A DNA stretch of 64,000 nt from Rodentibacter caecimuris (GCF_024622045.1 NZ_JANKBP010000004.1), one strand, 5' to 3'; numbered from the stretch's first letter, positions 35,397 to 44,257 are shown. The notes: generated by a model not told the origin, from the letters alone. Translations and numbers: made by a program.

Positions 35397-36497
35397 ATGG
35401 CTATTTCTCGCTTACTCATTGAAAAATTTAGAAATTTAAATGCCGTGGATCTGGAATTTGATCACGGCTTTAACTTTTTGGTCGGTAATAACGGCAGTGG
35501 AAAAACCAGTCTTTTAGAAGCAATATTCTATCTTGGTCACGGGCGATCCTTTAAAAGTGCGGTCACAAATCGTATTATTTTTTACGACGAACCACATTTC
35601 ACTCTTTTCGGACAAATTAAAGAAAGCCAGCATCAATGGTCGGTAGGACTACAAAAATTTCGACAAGGTAATACCCTTGTTAAAATCAATGGTGAAGATG
35701 GAAACAAAATTTCAGACTTGGCTCATTTACTCCCAATGCAACTCATTACACCGGAAGGATTAACTTTGCTAAATGGCGGTCCAAGTTATCGTCGGGCATT
35801 TTTAGATTGGGGATTATTTCATCATCACCTTCACTTTCATTCCGCTTGGAGCAATCTGAACCGCCTACTAAAACAGCGTAATGCGGCACTCACCCAACAG
35901 CAATCTTATACAGCAATAAAAGCCTGGGATATTGAGCTTGCAAAACTTGCTCATCAAGTAAGCGATTGGCGTGCAGAATATGCCGAAGCACTACGGCCGG
36001 AAATTGAACAAACCTGCCAACTTTTTTTACCGGAATTAGATATTAATGTGAGTTTTCATCAGGGGTGGGACAAAAATACCGAATATAGCGATTTGCTGCG
36101 ACAAAATTTTGAACGGGATAAATTGTTAGGCTATACTTTTTCAGGTCCACAAAAAGCAGATTTTCGTTTTAAAGCAAACGGATTACCGGTTGAAGACGTG
36201 CTTTCACGCGGTCAATTAAAACTACTTATGTGTGCCTTACGTCTTGCTCAGGGTGAACATTTGATGAAAGAAAAACAACGTCCTTGTATTTTCTTAATTG
36301 ATGATTTTGCTTCAGAACTGGATCAATTCAAACGAGAACTACTTGCCGAACGGTTACAACAAAGCGGTTCACAGGTATTTGTAACGGCAATTACACAGAG
36401 GCAGCTAAAAGAAATGAAAGCCGAAAAAGGAAGATTATTTGAAGTAGAAAACGGTGTGATATCTCCACTTGAAAAAACAAATCAATTGATGATTTAG
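35397..36497 (+). CDS. recF: RecF, DNA repair ATPase
   Basis: This 366-residue SMC-like ATPase loads RecA at gaps together with RecO and RecR. It has Walker A GNNGSGKTSLLEA, signature LSRGQLKLL and Walker B IFLIDDFASELD. Its start comes one base after the dnaN stop. gyrB does not follow; a terminator and the end of the convergent isc operon do. Confidence 0.96.
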   Translation: MAISRLLIEKFRNLNAVDLEFDHGFNFLVGNNGSGKTSLLEAIFYLGHGRSFKSAVTNRIIFYDEPHFTLFGQIKESQHQWSVGLQKFRQGNTLVKINGEDGNKISDLAHLLPMQLITPEGLTLLNGGPSYRRAFLDWGLFHHHLHFHSAWSNLNRLLKQRNAALTQQQSYTAIKAWDIELAKLAHQVSDWRAEYAEALRPEIEQTCQLFLPELDINVSFHQGWDKNTEYSDLLRQNFERDKLLGYTFSGPQKADFRFKANGLPVEDVLSRGQLKLLMCALRLAQGEHLMKEKQRPCIFLIDDFASELDQFKRELLAERLQQSGSQVFVTAITQRQLKEMKAEKGRLFEVENGVISPLEKTNQLMI

Positions 36498-36572
36498 GAA
36501 AAACTCAATAAATGATACTTGAATTACTAGCCAGATCAAAAAATTAAGCAAAAAAGACCTTAACCTTGATTA

Positions 36573-36602
36573 AAAAACCCGCAAAAGTGCGGGTGTTTTT
36601 TA
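36573..36602. terminator. Bidirectional terminator between recF and iscX
   Basis: ACCCGCA (36577-36583), loop AAAG, TGCGGGT (36588-36594), with A's before and GTTTTTTA after. It reaches the stop codon of the convergent iscX. The arm resembles, but is not, an uptake signal (AAGTGCGGG). Confidence 0.85.
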
Positions 36603-36794
36603 CTCAAATTCGTCTAACCATTTCAACAAAATCGCTTCAAGAATCGCCTCGTTAGATTTTTGCGGATCATCATCAAAATCCTCTAGCTCGCAAATCCATT
36701 GATGTAAGTCTGTAAAACGTACTGCTTTAGGATCAAGCTCCGGGTTGCGATCATACAATTCTTCTGCAATGAGTTGTGAATCTGTCCATTTCAT
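36600..36794 (-). CDS. iscX: IscX, Fe-S assembly accessory protein
   Basis: This 64-residue acidic protein has the IscX features WTDSQLIAEELYDRNPELDP, VRFTDLHQW and a C-terminal AILLKWLDE helix. IscX binds IscS and iron and tunes cluster assembly. Its ATG shares a base with the fdx stop (36794). It is the last gene of the isc operon. Confidence 0.95.
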   Translation of the reverse strand: MKWTDSQLIAEELYDRNPELDPKAVRFTDLHQWICELEDFDDDPQKSNEAILEAILLKWLDEFE

Positions 36795-37135
36795 TAGTGA
36801 GCAGCCTCATTTGCATGATTAAGATTATATTTTGGAATTTCCACCACTAAATCTTTATCCCCCACGATACATTGACAAGAAAGGCGACTATCCATTTCCA
36901 AGCCCCATGCTTTATCTAACATATCTTCTTCTTGATCGCTGGTTTCATTTAAAGAATCAAACCCTTCACGAATAATTACATGGCAGGTTGTGCAAGCACA
37001 AGAACCATCACAAGCGTGATGAATCTCTACCCCTGCATTATGTGCCACTTCTAATAAGTTATCACCGGCAGCCGCATCCACGACCATTCCTTCCGGACAA
37101 AATTCTTCATTAGGTAAAAAAATCACTTTTGGCAT
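36794..37135 (-). CDS. fdx: Fdx, [2Fe-2S] ferredoxin of the isc system
   Basis: This 113-residue adrenodoxin-type ferredoxin has cluster ligands Cys42, Cys48, Cys51 (ACDGSCACTTCH) and Cys87 (SCQC), the same positions as in E. coli Fdx. It supplies electrons for cluster assembly on IscU. It lies 79 bases after hscA, a gap with one uptake signal, and overlaps iscX by one base. Confidence 0.96.
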   Translation of the reverse strand: MPKVIFLPNEEFCPEGMVVDAAAGDNLLEVAHNAGVEIHHACDGSCACTTCHVIIREGFDSLNETSDQEEDMLDKAWGLEMDSRLSCQCIVGDKDLVVEIPKYNLNHANEAAH

Positions 37136-37214
37136 AATACTTTCCTCAACTCACAATGATTAAAAAAACAACTTCCTTTAAACTTTAAAAACTCGGCTAA
37201 ATCTTACCGCACTT

Positions 37215-39074
37215 TTATAGCGTTTCCATCTCCGATACATTCTTACCGGTTAAGGCTCGATTAATACTGGCATTCATTCGTCTTGCGGCAAATTCTTGCG
37301 TTGCGGCATCTAAGGCTTTAATACCCTGTGCGATGGCATTACGATCAACACCTTGTTTGACCTCCACTAATTGCTTCAACACCGCTTCAATATGATGAAA
37401 TTCTTCAGTACTCAGCAATTCCGAGCCGTCTGCCTGTAATGCAACGATCACACTCTCAATCACACGATCTGCTTCTACGCGTTGCTCCGCTAGTTCACGT
37501 GCCTGCAAATCCTCTTGTGCATGGTCAAAAGAAGATTTAATCATTGCCGTCACTTCTTCATCAGTTAAACCATAAGAAGGTTTAATTTGAATAGATGCCT
37601 GCACTTTGGTGGATTTTTCCATCGCAGTTACACTTAACAACCCATCGGCATCCACTTGATACGTCACACGAATATGTGCTGCACCTGCCGCCATTGGCGG
37701 AATACCACGTAAAGTAAAACGCCCGAGTGAACGACAATCCGCCACTAATTCACGTTCACCTTGTACCACATGCACTGTCATTGCGGTTTGCCCATCTTTA
37801 AAAGTGGTAAATTCTTGTGCACGGGCGACAGGAATGGTGGTATTGCGCGGAATAATTTTTTCTACCAACCCGCCCATAGTTTCAATACCAAGCGAAAGCG
37901 GCACCACATCAAGCAATAACATATTGGTATCAGTTTTATTTCCGACTAAAATATCCGCCTGAATCGCTGCCCCCAGTGCAACCACTTTATCCGGATCAAT
38001 GGACGTTAATGGTGTTTTGCCAAAAAACTCTCCCACTTGCTCACGAACATAAGGCACTCGTGTTGAACCACCGACCATCACTACATTTTGAATCTCATCT
38101 GCCTCCACATTGGCATCTTTTAATGCACGCCGACAAGCGAGCAAAGAACGTTTTATCAACGGGTGAATTAAGTTATTAAACTGTTCACGCGTTATTGTAA
38201 TGGAAAAATCTTGCCAAGAAATGACCGCACTTTCAGCCTTGCTCAAGGCAATTTTAGCTTGACCGACAAGGGTTAATAGCTCACGTTGTTGATTAACATT
38301 CTGTGGTTGGAATTGTGTTTGTTTTATCACCCAATCGACAATGCAATGATCAAAGTCATCACCACCCAATGCCGTATCGCCACCGGTCGCTAGTACCTCA
38401 AACACGCCTTTAGACAAACGTAAGATAGAAATATCAAAAGTACCGCCACCTAAATCATAAACGGCAATAATGCCTTCTTGCCCACTATCCAAACCGTACG
38501 CCACCGCTGCAGCAGTGGGTTCGTTCAGTAAACGCAATACATTCAGACCCGCCAAACGTGCCGCATCTTTTGTACTTTGGCGTTGGGCATCGTCAAAATA
38601 GGCGGGAACGGTAATCACCACTCCTGAAAGCGCGTTATCAAAACGCTGTTCTGCGATACGGTTTAAATGCGCCAAAATATCCGCAGAAACTTCTACCGGA
38701 CTTTTTTTTCCTTGATTTGTAATGATTAATGGCAAGCCATTTTCACTGGCTACAAAATCATAAGGCATATCCGGATAACGTGTCTGTACATCTTTCAGGC
38801 TGCGTCCAATCAAGCGTTTCGCAGAAATTATAGTATTTTTAGGATCGCTTGATGCTTGAGCAAAGGCTTCCACTCCCACTTGTTTTTCATTTTTACCATA
38901 ATGAACCACTGAAGGAACCAAACTACGCTCTTGTTCATCATTTAAAATCACGGCTTGACCGCTTCTAACCGTCGCAATCAAAGAGTTGGTTGTACCTAAA
39001 TCAATCCCTACCGCTAAACGATGTTGATGGGGTGCTTGTGTTTGCCCGGGTTCTGCAATTTGTAATAATGCCAT
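37215..39074 (-). CDS. hscA: HscA, Hsp70-type chaperone for Fe-S transfer
   Basis: This 619-residue specialised Hsp70 has the ATPase phosphate loop GIDLGTTNSL, the connector VYDLGGGTFD and a C-terminal substrate domain. It binds the LPPVK motif of IscU with the help of HscB and frees the cluster to acceptor proteins. An uptake signal inside encodes ESAV. In E. coli hscB is directly upstream; here a DUF2625 gene lies between. Confidence 0.96.
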   Translation of the reverse strand: MALLQIAEPGQTQAPHQHRLAVGIDLGTTNSLIATVRSGQAVILNDEQERSLVPSVVHYGKNEKQVGVEAFAQASSDPKNTIISAKRLIGRSLKDVQTRYPDMPYDFVASENGLPLIITNQGKKSPVEVSADILAHLNRIAEQRFDNALSGVVITVPAYFDDAQRQSTKDAARLAGLNVLRLLNEPTAAAVAYGLDSGQEGIIAVYDLGGGTFDISILRLSKGVFEVLATGGDTALGGDDFDHCIVDWVIKQTQFQPQNVNQQRELLTLVGQAKIALSKAESAVISWQDFSITITREQFNNLIHPLIKRSLLACRRALKDANVEADEIQNVVMVGGSTRVPYVREQVGEFFGKTPLTSIDPDKVVALGAAIQADILVGNKTDTNMLLLDVVPLSLGIETMGGLVEKIIPRNTTIPVARAQEFTTFKDGQTAMTVHVVQGERELVADCRSLGRFTLRGIPPMAAGAAHIRVTYQVDADGLLSVTAMEKSTKVQASIQIKPSYGLTDEEVTAMIKSSFDHAQEDLQARELAEQRVEADRVIESVIVALQADGSELLSTEEFHHIEAVLKQLVEVKQGVDRNAIAQGIKALDAATQEFAARRMNASINRALTGKNVSEMETL

Positions 39075-39100
39075 AATATTTCTTTCTATTTTTTTATTCG

Positions 39101-39787
39101 TTATGCAACAGAGTATGCCATGTCAAATTTTTCTTTTTCAGCAAAACAAGCATTGTAGTGGGTTTCAATATTCACTTCACGTTTTTGGCGTAAGCTGATT
39201 GCTGTCGTTTTGTCTTCACTTAGATCCGGTGTAAATACAAACACTTGATTACCATCAAGCCGTTTCACATCTTCTTGCCAATTTTGCCAAAATAAATCTT
39301 GGTAGAATGCCTCTACATTGCCATTTAACGCCCAAGCTAAAAATTCGGTATAAGTAAAATTCAGATTATGCCAAGTTAAATCTTTTGGTGAAAAATAATA
39401 AATTTTGCCGAGCGCATCACCCAAAGATCCACCGTTTAAAGCAAAATAACCGCCAATGACATCATCTGCCACTAATAAATATTTAGGTTTTTCACCTGAT
39501 TTTTGGAATGATTTGCTGAAATTCCAATCCATTAAACCGCGTGGTAATGTAAAGCTACCGGATCCCAAAATTCGTAACCAACCGTAATGAATGAGAATAC
39601 CGCCTGTTTCATAAATTACTGCCCCTATTGGGGAGGAAATCGGCATTTGCATCGTAAACAGTTCTCGCTCAGCACTGGTTTGATCTTTTTTGATAACCTG
39701 GCAATCATTGCGTGCCTGAGCGATCCATTGGGAAAGGATTGGCCAAGCGGAATTTTCCTGAGAAGTCAATTGTTCAATGGTTTGCAT
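39101..39787 (-). CDS. DUF2625-type protein embedded in the isc operon
   Basis: This 228-residue soluble protein has no signal peptide or membrane segment. It resembles the DUF2625 family as I recall it: SPIGAVIYETGGILIHYGWL, RILGSGS, LLVADDVIGGYFALNGG and YTEFLAWALNG. No function is known. It lies 44 bases after hscB and 26 before hscA, so it is expressed with the Fe-S assembly genes. Its mature part has few Cys (one near the start and one near the end), so it is unlikely to be an Fe-S protein itself. The family call is moderate; the place in the operon is plain. Confidence 0.7.
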   Translation of the reverse strand: MQTIEQLTSQENSAWPILSQWIAQARNDCQVIKKDQTSAERELFTMQMPISSPIGAVIYETGGILIHYGWLRILGSGSFTLPRGLMDWNFSKSFQKSGEKPKYLLVADDVIGGYFALNGGSLGDALGKIYYFSPKDLTWHNLNFTYTEFLAWALNGNVEAFYQDLFWQNWQEDVKRLDGNQVFVFTPDLSEDKTTAISLRQKREVNIETHYNACFAEKEKFDMAYSVA

Positions 39788-39831
39788 AATTTATGGATAT
39801 ATCGCTAAGTTCGAGCAATTTTCATTGTACT

Positions 39832-40353
39832 TTAAAACGTAAATAGATGTTCTTCTACACGTTCAATTTCTTCGGTTAGTTTACGCGTAAAACGTAATTT
39901 ATCACATAACTGTGAGGCTTTTTCCCATTGTTGGGAGCGCAATGTATCGGAAAGAGCGGTCAATAATTGCAACGTTTCTTGCTTAATTTCCTTTGCAAAA
40001 TTATCTAACGCCGTTTCATCTTTTTGATTTTCTAAGTTTTCCAATCGTTCACGCCACTGTAACTGTTGCATTAAAAACGCCACATCTTGCACACTTTTCT
40101 GTTCAAGATCTTTTTGTTCTCCGGTATTCATTAAGATAATTGCTTCAGCTCGTAAAATAGGATCTTTTAACGTTTTTAAGGCATCATTCACTTCTGTTGA
40201 TTTTTGCATTGCAATGCGTTGCTCAACCGCAGTTGAAGAGACAAAATTATCTGGATGCAAGGTTTTTTGCATCTCTAAATAACGTGTATTTAAACTTTGC
40301 ATATCAAGCTGAAAATCAACCGGTAAATTAAAAATTTCAAAGGGATTTAACAT
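39832..40353 (-). CDS. hscB: HscB, J-protein co-chaperone for Fe-S transfer
   Basis: This 173-residue protein has an N-terminal J domain with the HPD triplet (KTLHPDNF) and a C-terminal helical domain that binds IscU. HscB brings IscU to HscA and stimulates ATP hydrolysis. It sits 23 bases after iscA. The length and domain order are normal. Confidence 0.95.
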   Translation of the reverse strand: MLNPFEIFNLPVDFQLDMQSLNTRYLEMQKTLHPDNFVSSTAVEQRIAMQKSTEVNDALKTLKDPILRAEAIILMNTGEQKDLEQKSVQDVAFLMQQLQWRERLENLENQKDETALDNFAKEIKQETLQLLTALSDTLRSQQWEKASQLCDKLRFTRKLTEEIERVEEHLFTF

Positions 40354-40376
40354 TATTCTTACTTTAACCTAAAGTG

Positions 40377-40700
40377 TTAAACGTGAAAACTTTCACCACA
40401 ACCACAGGATTCTTTCACATTTGGATTATTATATTTAAAGCCTTCATTTAACCCTTCTTTTACATAATCCAACTCAATGCCATTGAGATATACCAAACTT
40501 TTCGGATCTACAATCAATTTCACGCCATTTTGTTCAAAAACCTGATCTTCATCATTTAGTACATCGACAAATTCCAGCACGTATGCCAAACCTGAACAAC
40601 CGGATGTTTTCACGCCTAAGCGTAAACCAATCCCCTTACCTCGATTATCCAAAAAAGCCTTAACACGTTGTGCCGCTTTTTCTGTTAATGTTATGCTCAT
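40377..40700 (-). CDS. iscA: IscA, A-type Fe-S carrier
   Basis: This 107-residue carrier has its three cluster cysteines at Cys35 (TSGCSGLAY), Cys99 and Cys101 (SCGCGESF), the E. coli positions. I chose ATG 40700 (MSITLTEKAA), preceded by GGGGA; the longer frame from 40745 would run through an uptake-signal hairpin. It holds or hands on clusters or iron from IscU. Confidence 0.96.
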   Translation of the reverse strand: MSITLTEKAAQRVKAFLDNRGKGIGLRLGVKTSGCSGLAYVLEFVDVLNDEDQVFEQNGVKLIVDPKSLVYLNGIELDYVKEGLNEGFKYNNPNVKESCGCGESFHV

Positions 40701-40720
40701 GATTTTCCCCAAAATCAGTA

Positions 40721-40748
40721 AAAGTGCGGTCAAAATCAACCGCACTTT
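40721..40748. repeat. Inverted uptake-signal hairpin between iscU and iscA
   Basis: AAAGTGCGGT (40721-40730) pairs with ACCGCACTTT (40739-40748) around 8 bases. On the coding (minus) strand it is followed by TTTACTGATTTT. It sits 3 bases after the iscU stop region and could cut read-through or stabilise the upstream message. Confidence 0.7.
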
Positions 40749-40751
40749 CCA

Positions 40752-41135
40752 TTATTTGCCTTGTTTTGCTTTATAATCGGCAATCGCCGCTTTAATAGCG
40801 TCTTCTGCTAAAATCGAACAGTGAACCTTCACCGGAGGAAGCTCTAACTCTTCAGCAATTTGGCTATTTTTAATCGCACCGGCTTCCTCTAGAGATTTGC
40901 CTTTCACCCATTCCGTAATGAGTGAACTTGAGGCAATAGCAGAACCACAGCCGTAGGTTTTAAATTTTGCATCTTCAATAATGTTGTTATCATTTACTTT
41001 GATTTGCAACTGCATCACGTCACCACAGGCCGGTGCACCTACCATACCAGTACCGACCGAGCTGTCTTTCTTATCCATAGAACCTACATTACGCGGGTTT
41101 TCATAATGATCGATTACTTTTTCACTATAAGCCAT
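40752..41135 (-). CDS. iscU: IscU, Fe-S cluster scaffold
   Basis: This 127-residue scaffold holds nascent clusters. The ligands Cys37, Asp39 (PACGD), Cys63 (GCGSA), His105 and Cys106 (VHCSILAEDA) are all present, as is LPPVK (99-103), the HscA docking motif. It follows iscS by 71 bases. Confidence 0.97.
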   Translation of the reverse strand: MAYSEKVIDHYENPRNVGSMDKKDSSVGTGMVGAPACGDVMQLQIKVNDNNIIEDAKFKTYGCGSAIASSSLITEWVKGKSLEEAGAIKNSQIAEELELPPVKVHCSILAEDAIKAAIADYKAKQGK

Positions 41136-41206
41136 TTTAACTTTCCTTTTTTAAATTGAGATAAATGCCGTTTTGATCCGAAACATCACGAACGGCAAGT
41201 GAAGTC

Positions 41207-42421
41207 CTAGTGAGCTGACCACTCAATCGTGTTGAGGTCAATTCCTTCTTTAAACATATCCCATAATGGGGATAATGCGCGTAATTTTTCAACCGCACCT
41301 TTTACTAAATTAATGGTGTAATCAATTTCTTCTTCGGTAGTATAACGCCCTAGTGTGAAACGAATCGAACTATGAGCCAATTCATCATTCAAACCCAATG
41401 CACGTAATACATAAGACGGTTCAAGACTTGCAGAAGTACAAGCAGAACCTGATGATACCGCGATATCACGCAATGCCATCATTAAAGATTCTCCTTCTAC
41501 ATAGTTAAAGCTAATGTTTAAATTATTATCTAAACGATGTTCCATTGAGCCATTTACATAGGTTTCTTCGATATCTTTTAAACCGTTATATAAGCGATCA
41601 CGAAGTGCTTTTAAACGCGGCATTTCAGTTGCCATTTGCTCTTTTGCAATTTGATAGGCTTCGCCCATCCCCACAATTTGATGAACTGGTAACGTACCGG
41701 AACGCATACCTCGCTCATGGCCACCACCATGGATAATCGCTTCTAAACGCACTCGCGGTTTACGACGAACATACAACGCCCCAATACCTTTAGGTCCATA
41801 CAATTTATGGCTGGACATAGACATCAAATCCACCGGTAATTCGGCAAGATTAATTGCTATCTTACCGACACTTTGGGTCGCATCTACATGAAAAATGGTT
41901 TTATTTGCACGACAAAGTTCCCCAATCGCTTTGATATCCTGCAACACACCAATTTCATTATTTGCATGCATAATGGAAACTAAAATCGTATCCGGACGAA
42001 GTACGGCCTTGAATTTTTCTAAATCAATTATCCCATCGGATTCCGGCGATAAATATGTTACTTCAAAACCTTCACGCTCTAACTGGCGGCAAGTATCCAA
42101 TACCGCTTTATGTTCTGTTTTACAGGTAATAATATGCTTACCTTTGGTTTGGTAGAAATGAGCCGCCCCTTTAATTGCTAAGTTATCAGATTCCGTTGCA
42201 CCGGATGTAAATACGATTTCGCGAGAATCCGCACCGATTAAATCGGCAATTTGGTTACGAGCAATATCCACGGCTTCTTCCGCTTGCCAACCAAATTTAT
42301 GTGAGCGCGAAGCCGGATTTCCGAAGGTGCCATCAATGGTTAAAAATTCCATCATTTTTTTTGCAACACGCTCATCTACCGGACAGGTTGCTGCATAATC
42401 TAAATAAATAGGTAAATTCAT
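41207..42421 (-). CDS. iscS: IscS, cysteine desulfurase
   Basis: This PLP enzyme takes sulfur from cysteine for Fe-S clusters, thiamine and tRNA thiolation. It shows the PLP lysine in MSSHKLYGPKG and the active Cys in SSGSACTSASL. I chose ATG 42421 (MNLPIYLDYAATCPVD), preceded by AGGAG, which gives 404 residues like E. coli; an earlier start at 42439 is less likely. The 59-base gap to iscR carries an uptake signal forming a short CGCAC/GTGCG hairpin. Confidence 0.97.
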   Translation of the reverse strand: MNLPIYLDYAATCPVDERVAKKMMEFLTIDGTFGNPASRSHKFGWQAEEAVDIARNQIADLIGADSREIVFTSGATESDNLAIKGAAHFYQTKGKHIITCKTEHKAVLDTCRQLEREGFEVTYLSPESDGIIDLEKFKAVLRPDTILVSIMHANNEIGVLQDIKAIGELCRANKTIFHVDATQSVGKIAINLAELPVDLMSMSSHKLYGPKGIGALYVRRKPRVRLEAIIHGGGHERGMRSGTLPVHQIVGMGEAYQIAKEQMATEMPRLKALRDRLYNGLKDIEETYVNGSMEHRLDNNLNISFNYVEGESLMMALRDIAVSSGSACTSASLEPSYVLRALGLNDELAHSSIRFTLGRYTTEEEIDYTINLVKGAVEKLRALSPLWDMFKEGIDLNTIEWSAH

Positions 42422-42480
42422 TTTCACTCCTAAAAACATTCCAAATTTGACCGCACTTTAAAACGTGCGACTACTTTCCT

Positions 42481-42936
42481 TTATGGATTCATTAATATTA
42501 AATTTTCAAAATCATGATGCGATTGGCGCTTTTGTTCACGCTTACTAACAAGTTCCGCTAAAGTAATTTCATTCAAAAAACTTTCAATACGATTACTTAA
42601 GTCTTCCCAAAGAGCATGAGTTAAACATTCTTTCCCGTTTTGGCAATTTCCTCTACCTAGACATTTTGTCACGTGGATATTTTCATTTACTGCAGAAATA
42701 ATCATGCCTACAGAAATGCTATCACTTGGTAATCCAAGCTGATACCCCCCACCAGGTCCACGGACGCTTTTCACTAATCCGTCACGACGCAATTTAGCAA
42801 AAAGTTGTTCTAGATAAGATAATGAAATATTTTGACGTTCAGAAATATCAGCAAGACTCACCGGACCAGATTCTGCATTTAGTGCGATATCTAGCACTGC
42901 GGTCACCGCATAGCGTCCTTTTGAGGTAAGTTTCAT
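42481..42936 (-). CDS. iscR: IscR, Fe-S-sensing transcription regulator
   Basis: This 151-residue Rrf2-family regulator has an N-terminal winged helix (KGRYAVTAVLDIAL to GPGGGYQLG) and the [2Fe-2S] ligands Cys92, Cys98, Cys104 and His107 at exactly the E. coli positions. With cluster bound it represses the isc operon. Directly upstream is a strong match to the type 1 IscR operator. AAGGAAA is the ribosome site. It is the first gene of the operon. Confidence 0.97.
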   Translation of the reverse strand: MKLTSKGRYAVTAVLDIALNAESGPVSLADISERQNISLSYLEQLFAKLRRDGLVKSVRGPGGGYQLGLPSDSISVGMIISAVNENIHVTKCLGRGNCQNGKECLTHALWEDLSNRIESFLNEITLAELVSKREQKRQSHHDFENLILMNP

Positions 42937-42969
42937 AAAGTTTCCTTAAAAAATTGCGCCAATGTTTAC

Positions 42970-42994
42970 ATATCTGACCAAAATAATCAACTAT
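42970..42994 (-). promoter_or_regulatory. Type 1 IscR operator / iscR promoter region
   Basis: On the minus strand the 25-base site begins ATAGTTGATT and ends GGTCAGATAT. By my alignment it agrees with the E. coli type 1 IscR motif at 22 of 25 positions. It ends 33 bases before the iscR ATG and overlaps the last codons of trmJ, where it would cover the promoter. Confidence 0.75.
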
Positions 42995-43721
42995 CTATCT
43001 TGGGCAAATTTAACCGTTTTTCAACCGCACTTAGCATACCTTGCAGAATATTTAGCTCATTTTTTTCTATATTTGCACGATTGTATAAACGTCTTAATTT
43101 CTGCATCACCCCTTGATTTTGAATAAATCCAAGAGATTGATACAGCTGTTCGGTATGATTAAAAAAATACTCCATATCTTGAAGCGTCACCGATTGGCTT
43201 TCTGTCGAATTTTTTGAGACAAGCGACGAGAAATCCTGCTCCTTGGCTAAATACGCCATACGCAATTCATAACTAACCAACTGAACAGCCATTGCTAAAT
43301 TCAATGAAGAATAATCAGGATTAGCCGGAATCGTTAAGTGATAATGGCATTTCAATAATTCATCATTGTACAATCCCACACGCTCTCGCCCAAAAACAAT
43401 GGCGACTTTACCCTGATGCTTTGCCACTTTTTCTGCACATGCCCTTGGTTCGATTAATGTGTTTTGTAAATGACGTAAGCGTGCACTTGTTCCAATTACT
43501 AAAGAGCAATCAGCCACCGCTTCGTCAAAACTTGACACTATCTTTGCATTATTAACGATATCATCCGCACCTGCGGCAAGTGCAATAGATTGCTCATCAA
43601 TAGATTTAGGCGAAACAAGATACAACTGAGACAGCCCCATTGTTTTCATCGCTCTTGCTGCAGATCCAATATTCCCGCTATGTGAGGTTTCGATGAGAAC
43701 AATTCGAACACGATCAAACAT
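42987..43721 (-). CDS. trmJ: TrmJ, tRNA (Cm32/Um32) 2'-O-methyltransferase
   Basis: This 244-residue SPOUT enzyme methylates the ribose of residue 32 of some tRNAs. It has the N-terminal IVLIETSHSGNIGSAARAMK, the SAM-knot elements VIGTSARLR, VFGRERVGL and SSLNLAMAVQ, and a C-terminal helical extension. It lies upstream of iscR as in E. coli, and its end contains the IscR operator. Confidence 0.94.
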   Translation of the reverse strand: MFDRVRIVLIETSHSGNIGSAARAMKTMGLSQLYLVSPKSIDEQSIALAAGADDIVNNAKIVSSFDEAVADCSLVIGTSARLRHLQNTLIEPRACAEKVAKHQGKVAIVFGRERVGLYNDELLKCHYHLTIPANPDYSSLNLAMAVQLVSYELRMAYLAKEQDFSSLVSKNSTESQSVTLQDMEYFFNHTEQLYQSLGFIQNQGVMQKLRRLYNRANIEKNELNILQGMLSAVEKRLNLPKIDS

Positions 43722-43756
43722 TACGCCTCATTATCTGATTAAAAACTCGGGGCATT

Positions 43757-43785
43757 CTATCATAATAACCTTGAATTTAGGTCAA
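43757..43785 (-). promoter_or_regulatory. Possible trmJ promoter
   Basis: On the minus strand TTGACC (43780-43785) is followed after 17 bases by TGATAG, overlapping TAGAAT. It lies about 40-60 bases before the trmJ start. The -10 is weak at that spacing. Confidence 0.35.
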
Positions 43786-43914
43786 GAATTTCCTTATTTT
43801 AAAAATAAGGATTACTTATCAATAAAACGAAAAGTCAGACTTAGTTAGAAAGAGATTAGATACCTAAGTACAAGCACTAATTAGTAATGACTAGAGGAGA
43901 AGTATAAAATTAGA

Positions 43915-43990
43915 TGGTGGGTCGTGAAGGATTCGAACCTTCGACCAACGGATTAAAAGTCCGCTGCTCTACCGACTGAGCTAACGACCC
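43915..43990 (-). tRNA. tRNA-Lys (anticodon TTT), copy 2
   Basis: The minus strand starts GGGTCGTTAGCTCAG and ends GACCCACCA, 76 bases with encoded CCA. The anticodon loop CTTTTAA gives TTT (Lys), and the T arm contains GGTTCGAATCC. It is identical to the second copy 21 bases away, and is downstream of it on the minus strand. Confidence 0.97.
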
Positions 43991-44011
43991 ATAATGAGAT
44001 CTGTACGATAG

Positions 44012-44087
44012 TGGTGGGTCGTGAAGGATTCGAACCTTCGACCAACGGATTAAAAGTCCGCTGCTCTACCGACTGAGCTAACGACCC
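44012..44087 (-). tRNA. tRNA-Lys (anticodon TTT), copy 1
   Basis: This is a 76-base tRNA identical to the gene at 43915-43990, with anticodon TTT and encoded CCA. It is nearest the promoter at 44110-44137, so the two are probably one transcript. Confidence 0.97.
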
Positions 44088-44109
44088 ACATCATTTGTGA
44101 CAGACGCGT

Positions 44110-44137
44110 ATAATACTGATTTTATTTTTCTACGCAA
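44110..44137 (-). promoter_or_regulatory. tRNA-Lys promoter
   Basis: On the minus strand TTGCGT (44132-44137) and TATTAT (44110-44115) are 16 bases apart. The GC-rich ACGCGTC that follows fits the discriminator of stable-RNA promoters. Confidence 0.6.
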
Positions 44138-44206
44138 GAAAATTTTTCTATTTTTTATTTAATTGATGGAATAGTCACCAATTTTCTAAATATAGGGATA
44201 AAAACT

Positions 44207-44240
44207 AAAAGGTAGAGATCTAAATCTCTACCCTTAGAAA
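44207..44240 (-). terminator. Terminator after pal
   Basis: GGTAGAGAT (44211-44219) pairs with ATCTCTACC (44224-44232) around CTAA. The minus strand continues TTTTAGTTTTT. It ends the cyd-tol-pal cluster 18 bases or more after pal. Confidence 0.85.
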
Positions 44241-44257
44241 ATCAAACTTATCTAAAA

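Noticed and set aside
43915..44087. Duplicate tRNA-Lys as an assembly artefact
   Set aside because: The flanks of the two copies differ and tandem tRNA-Lys genes are common at this locus.
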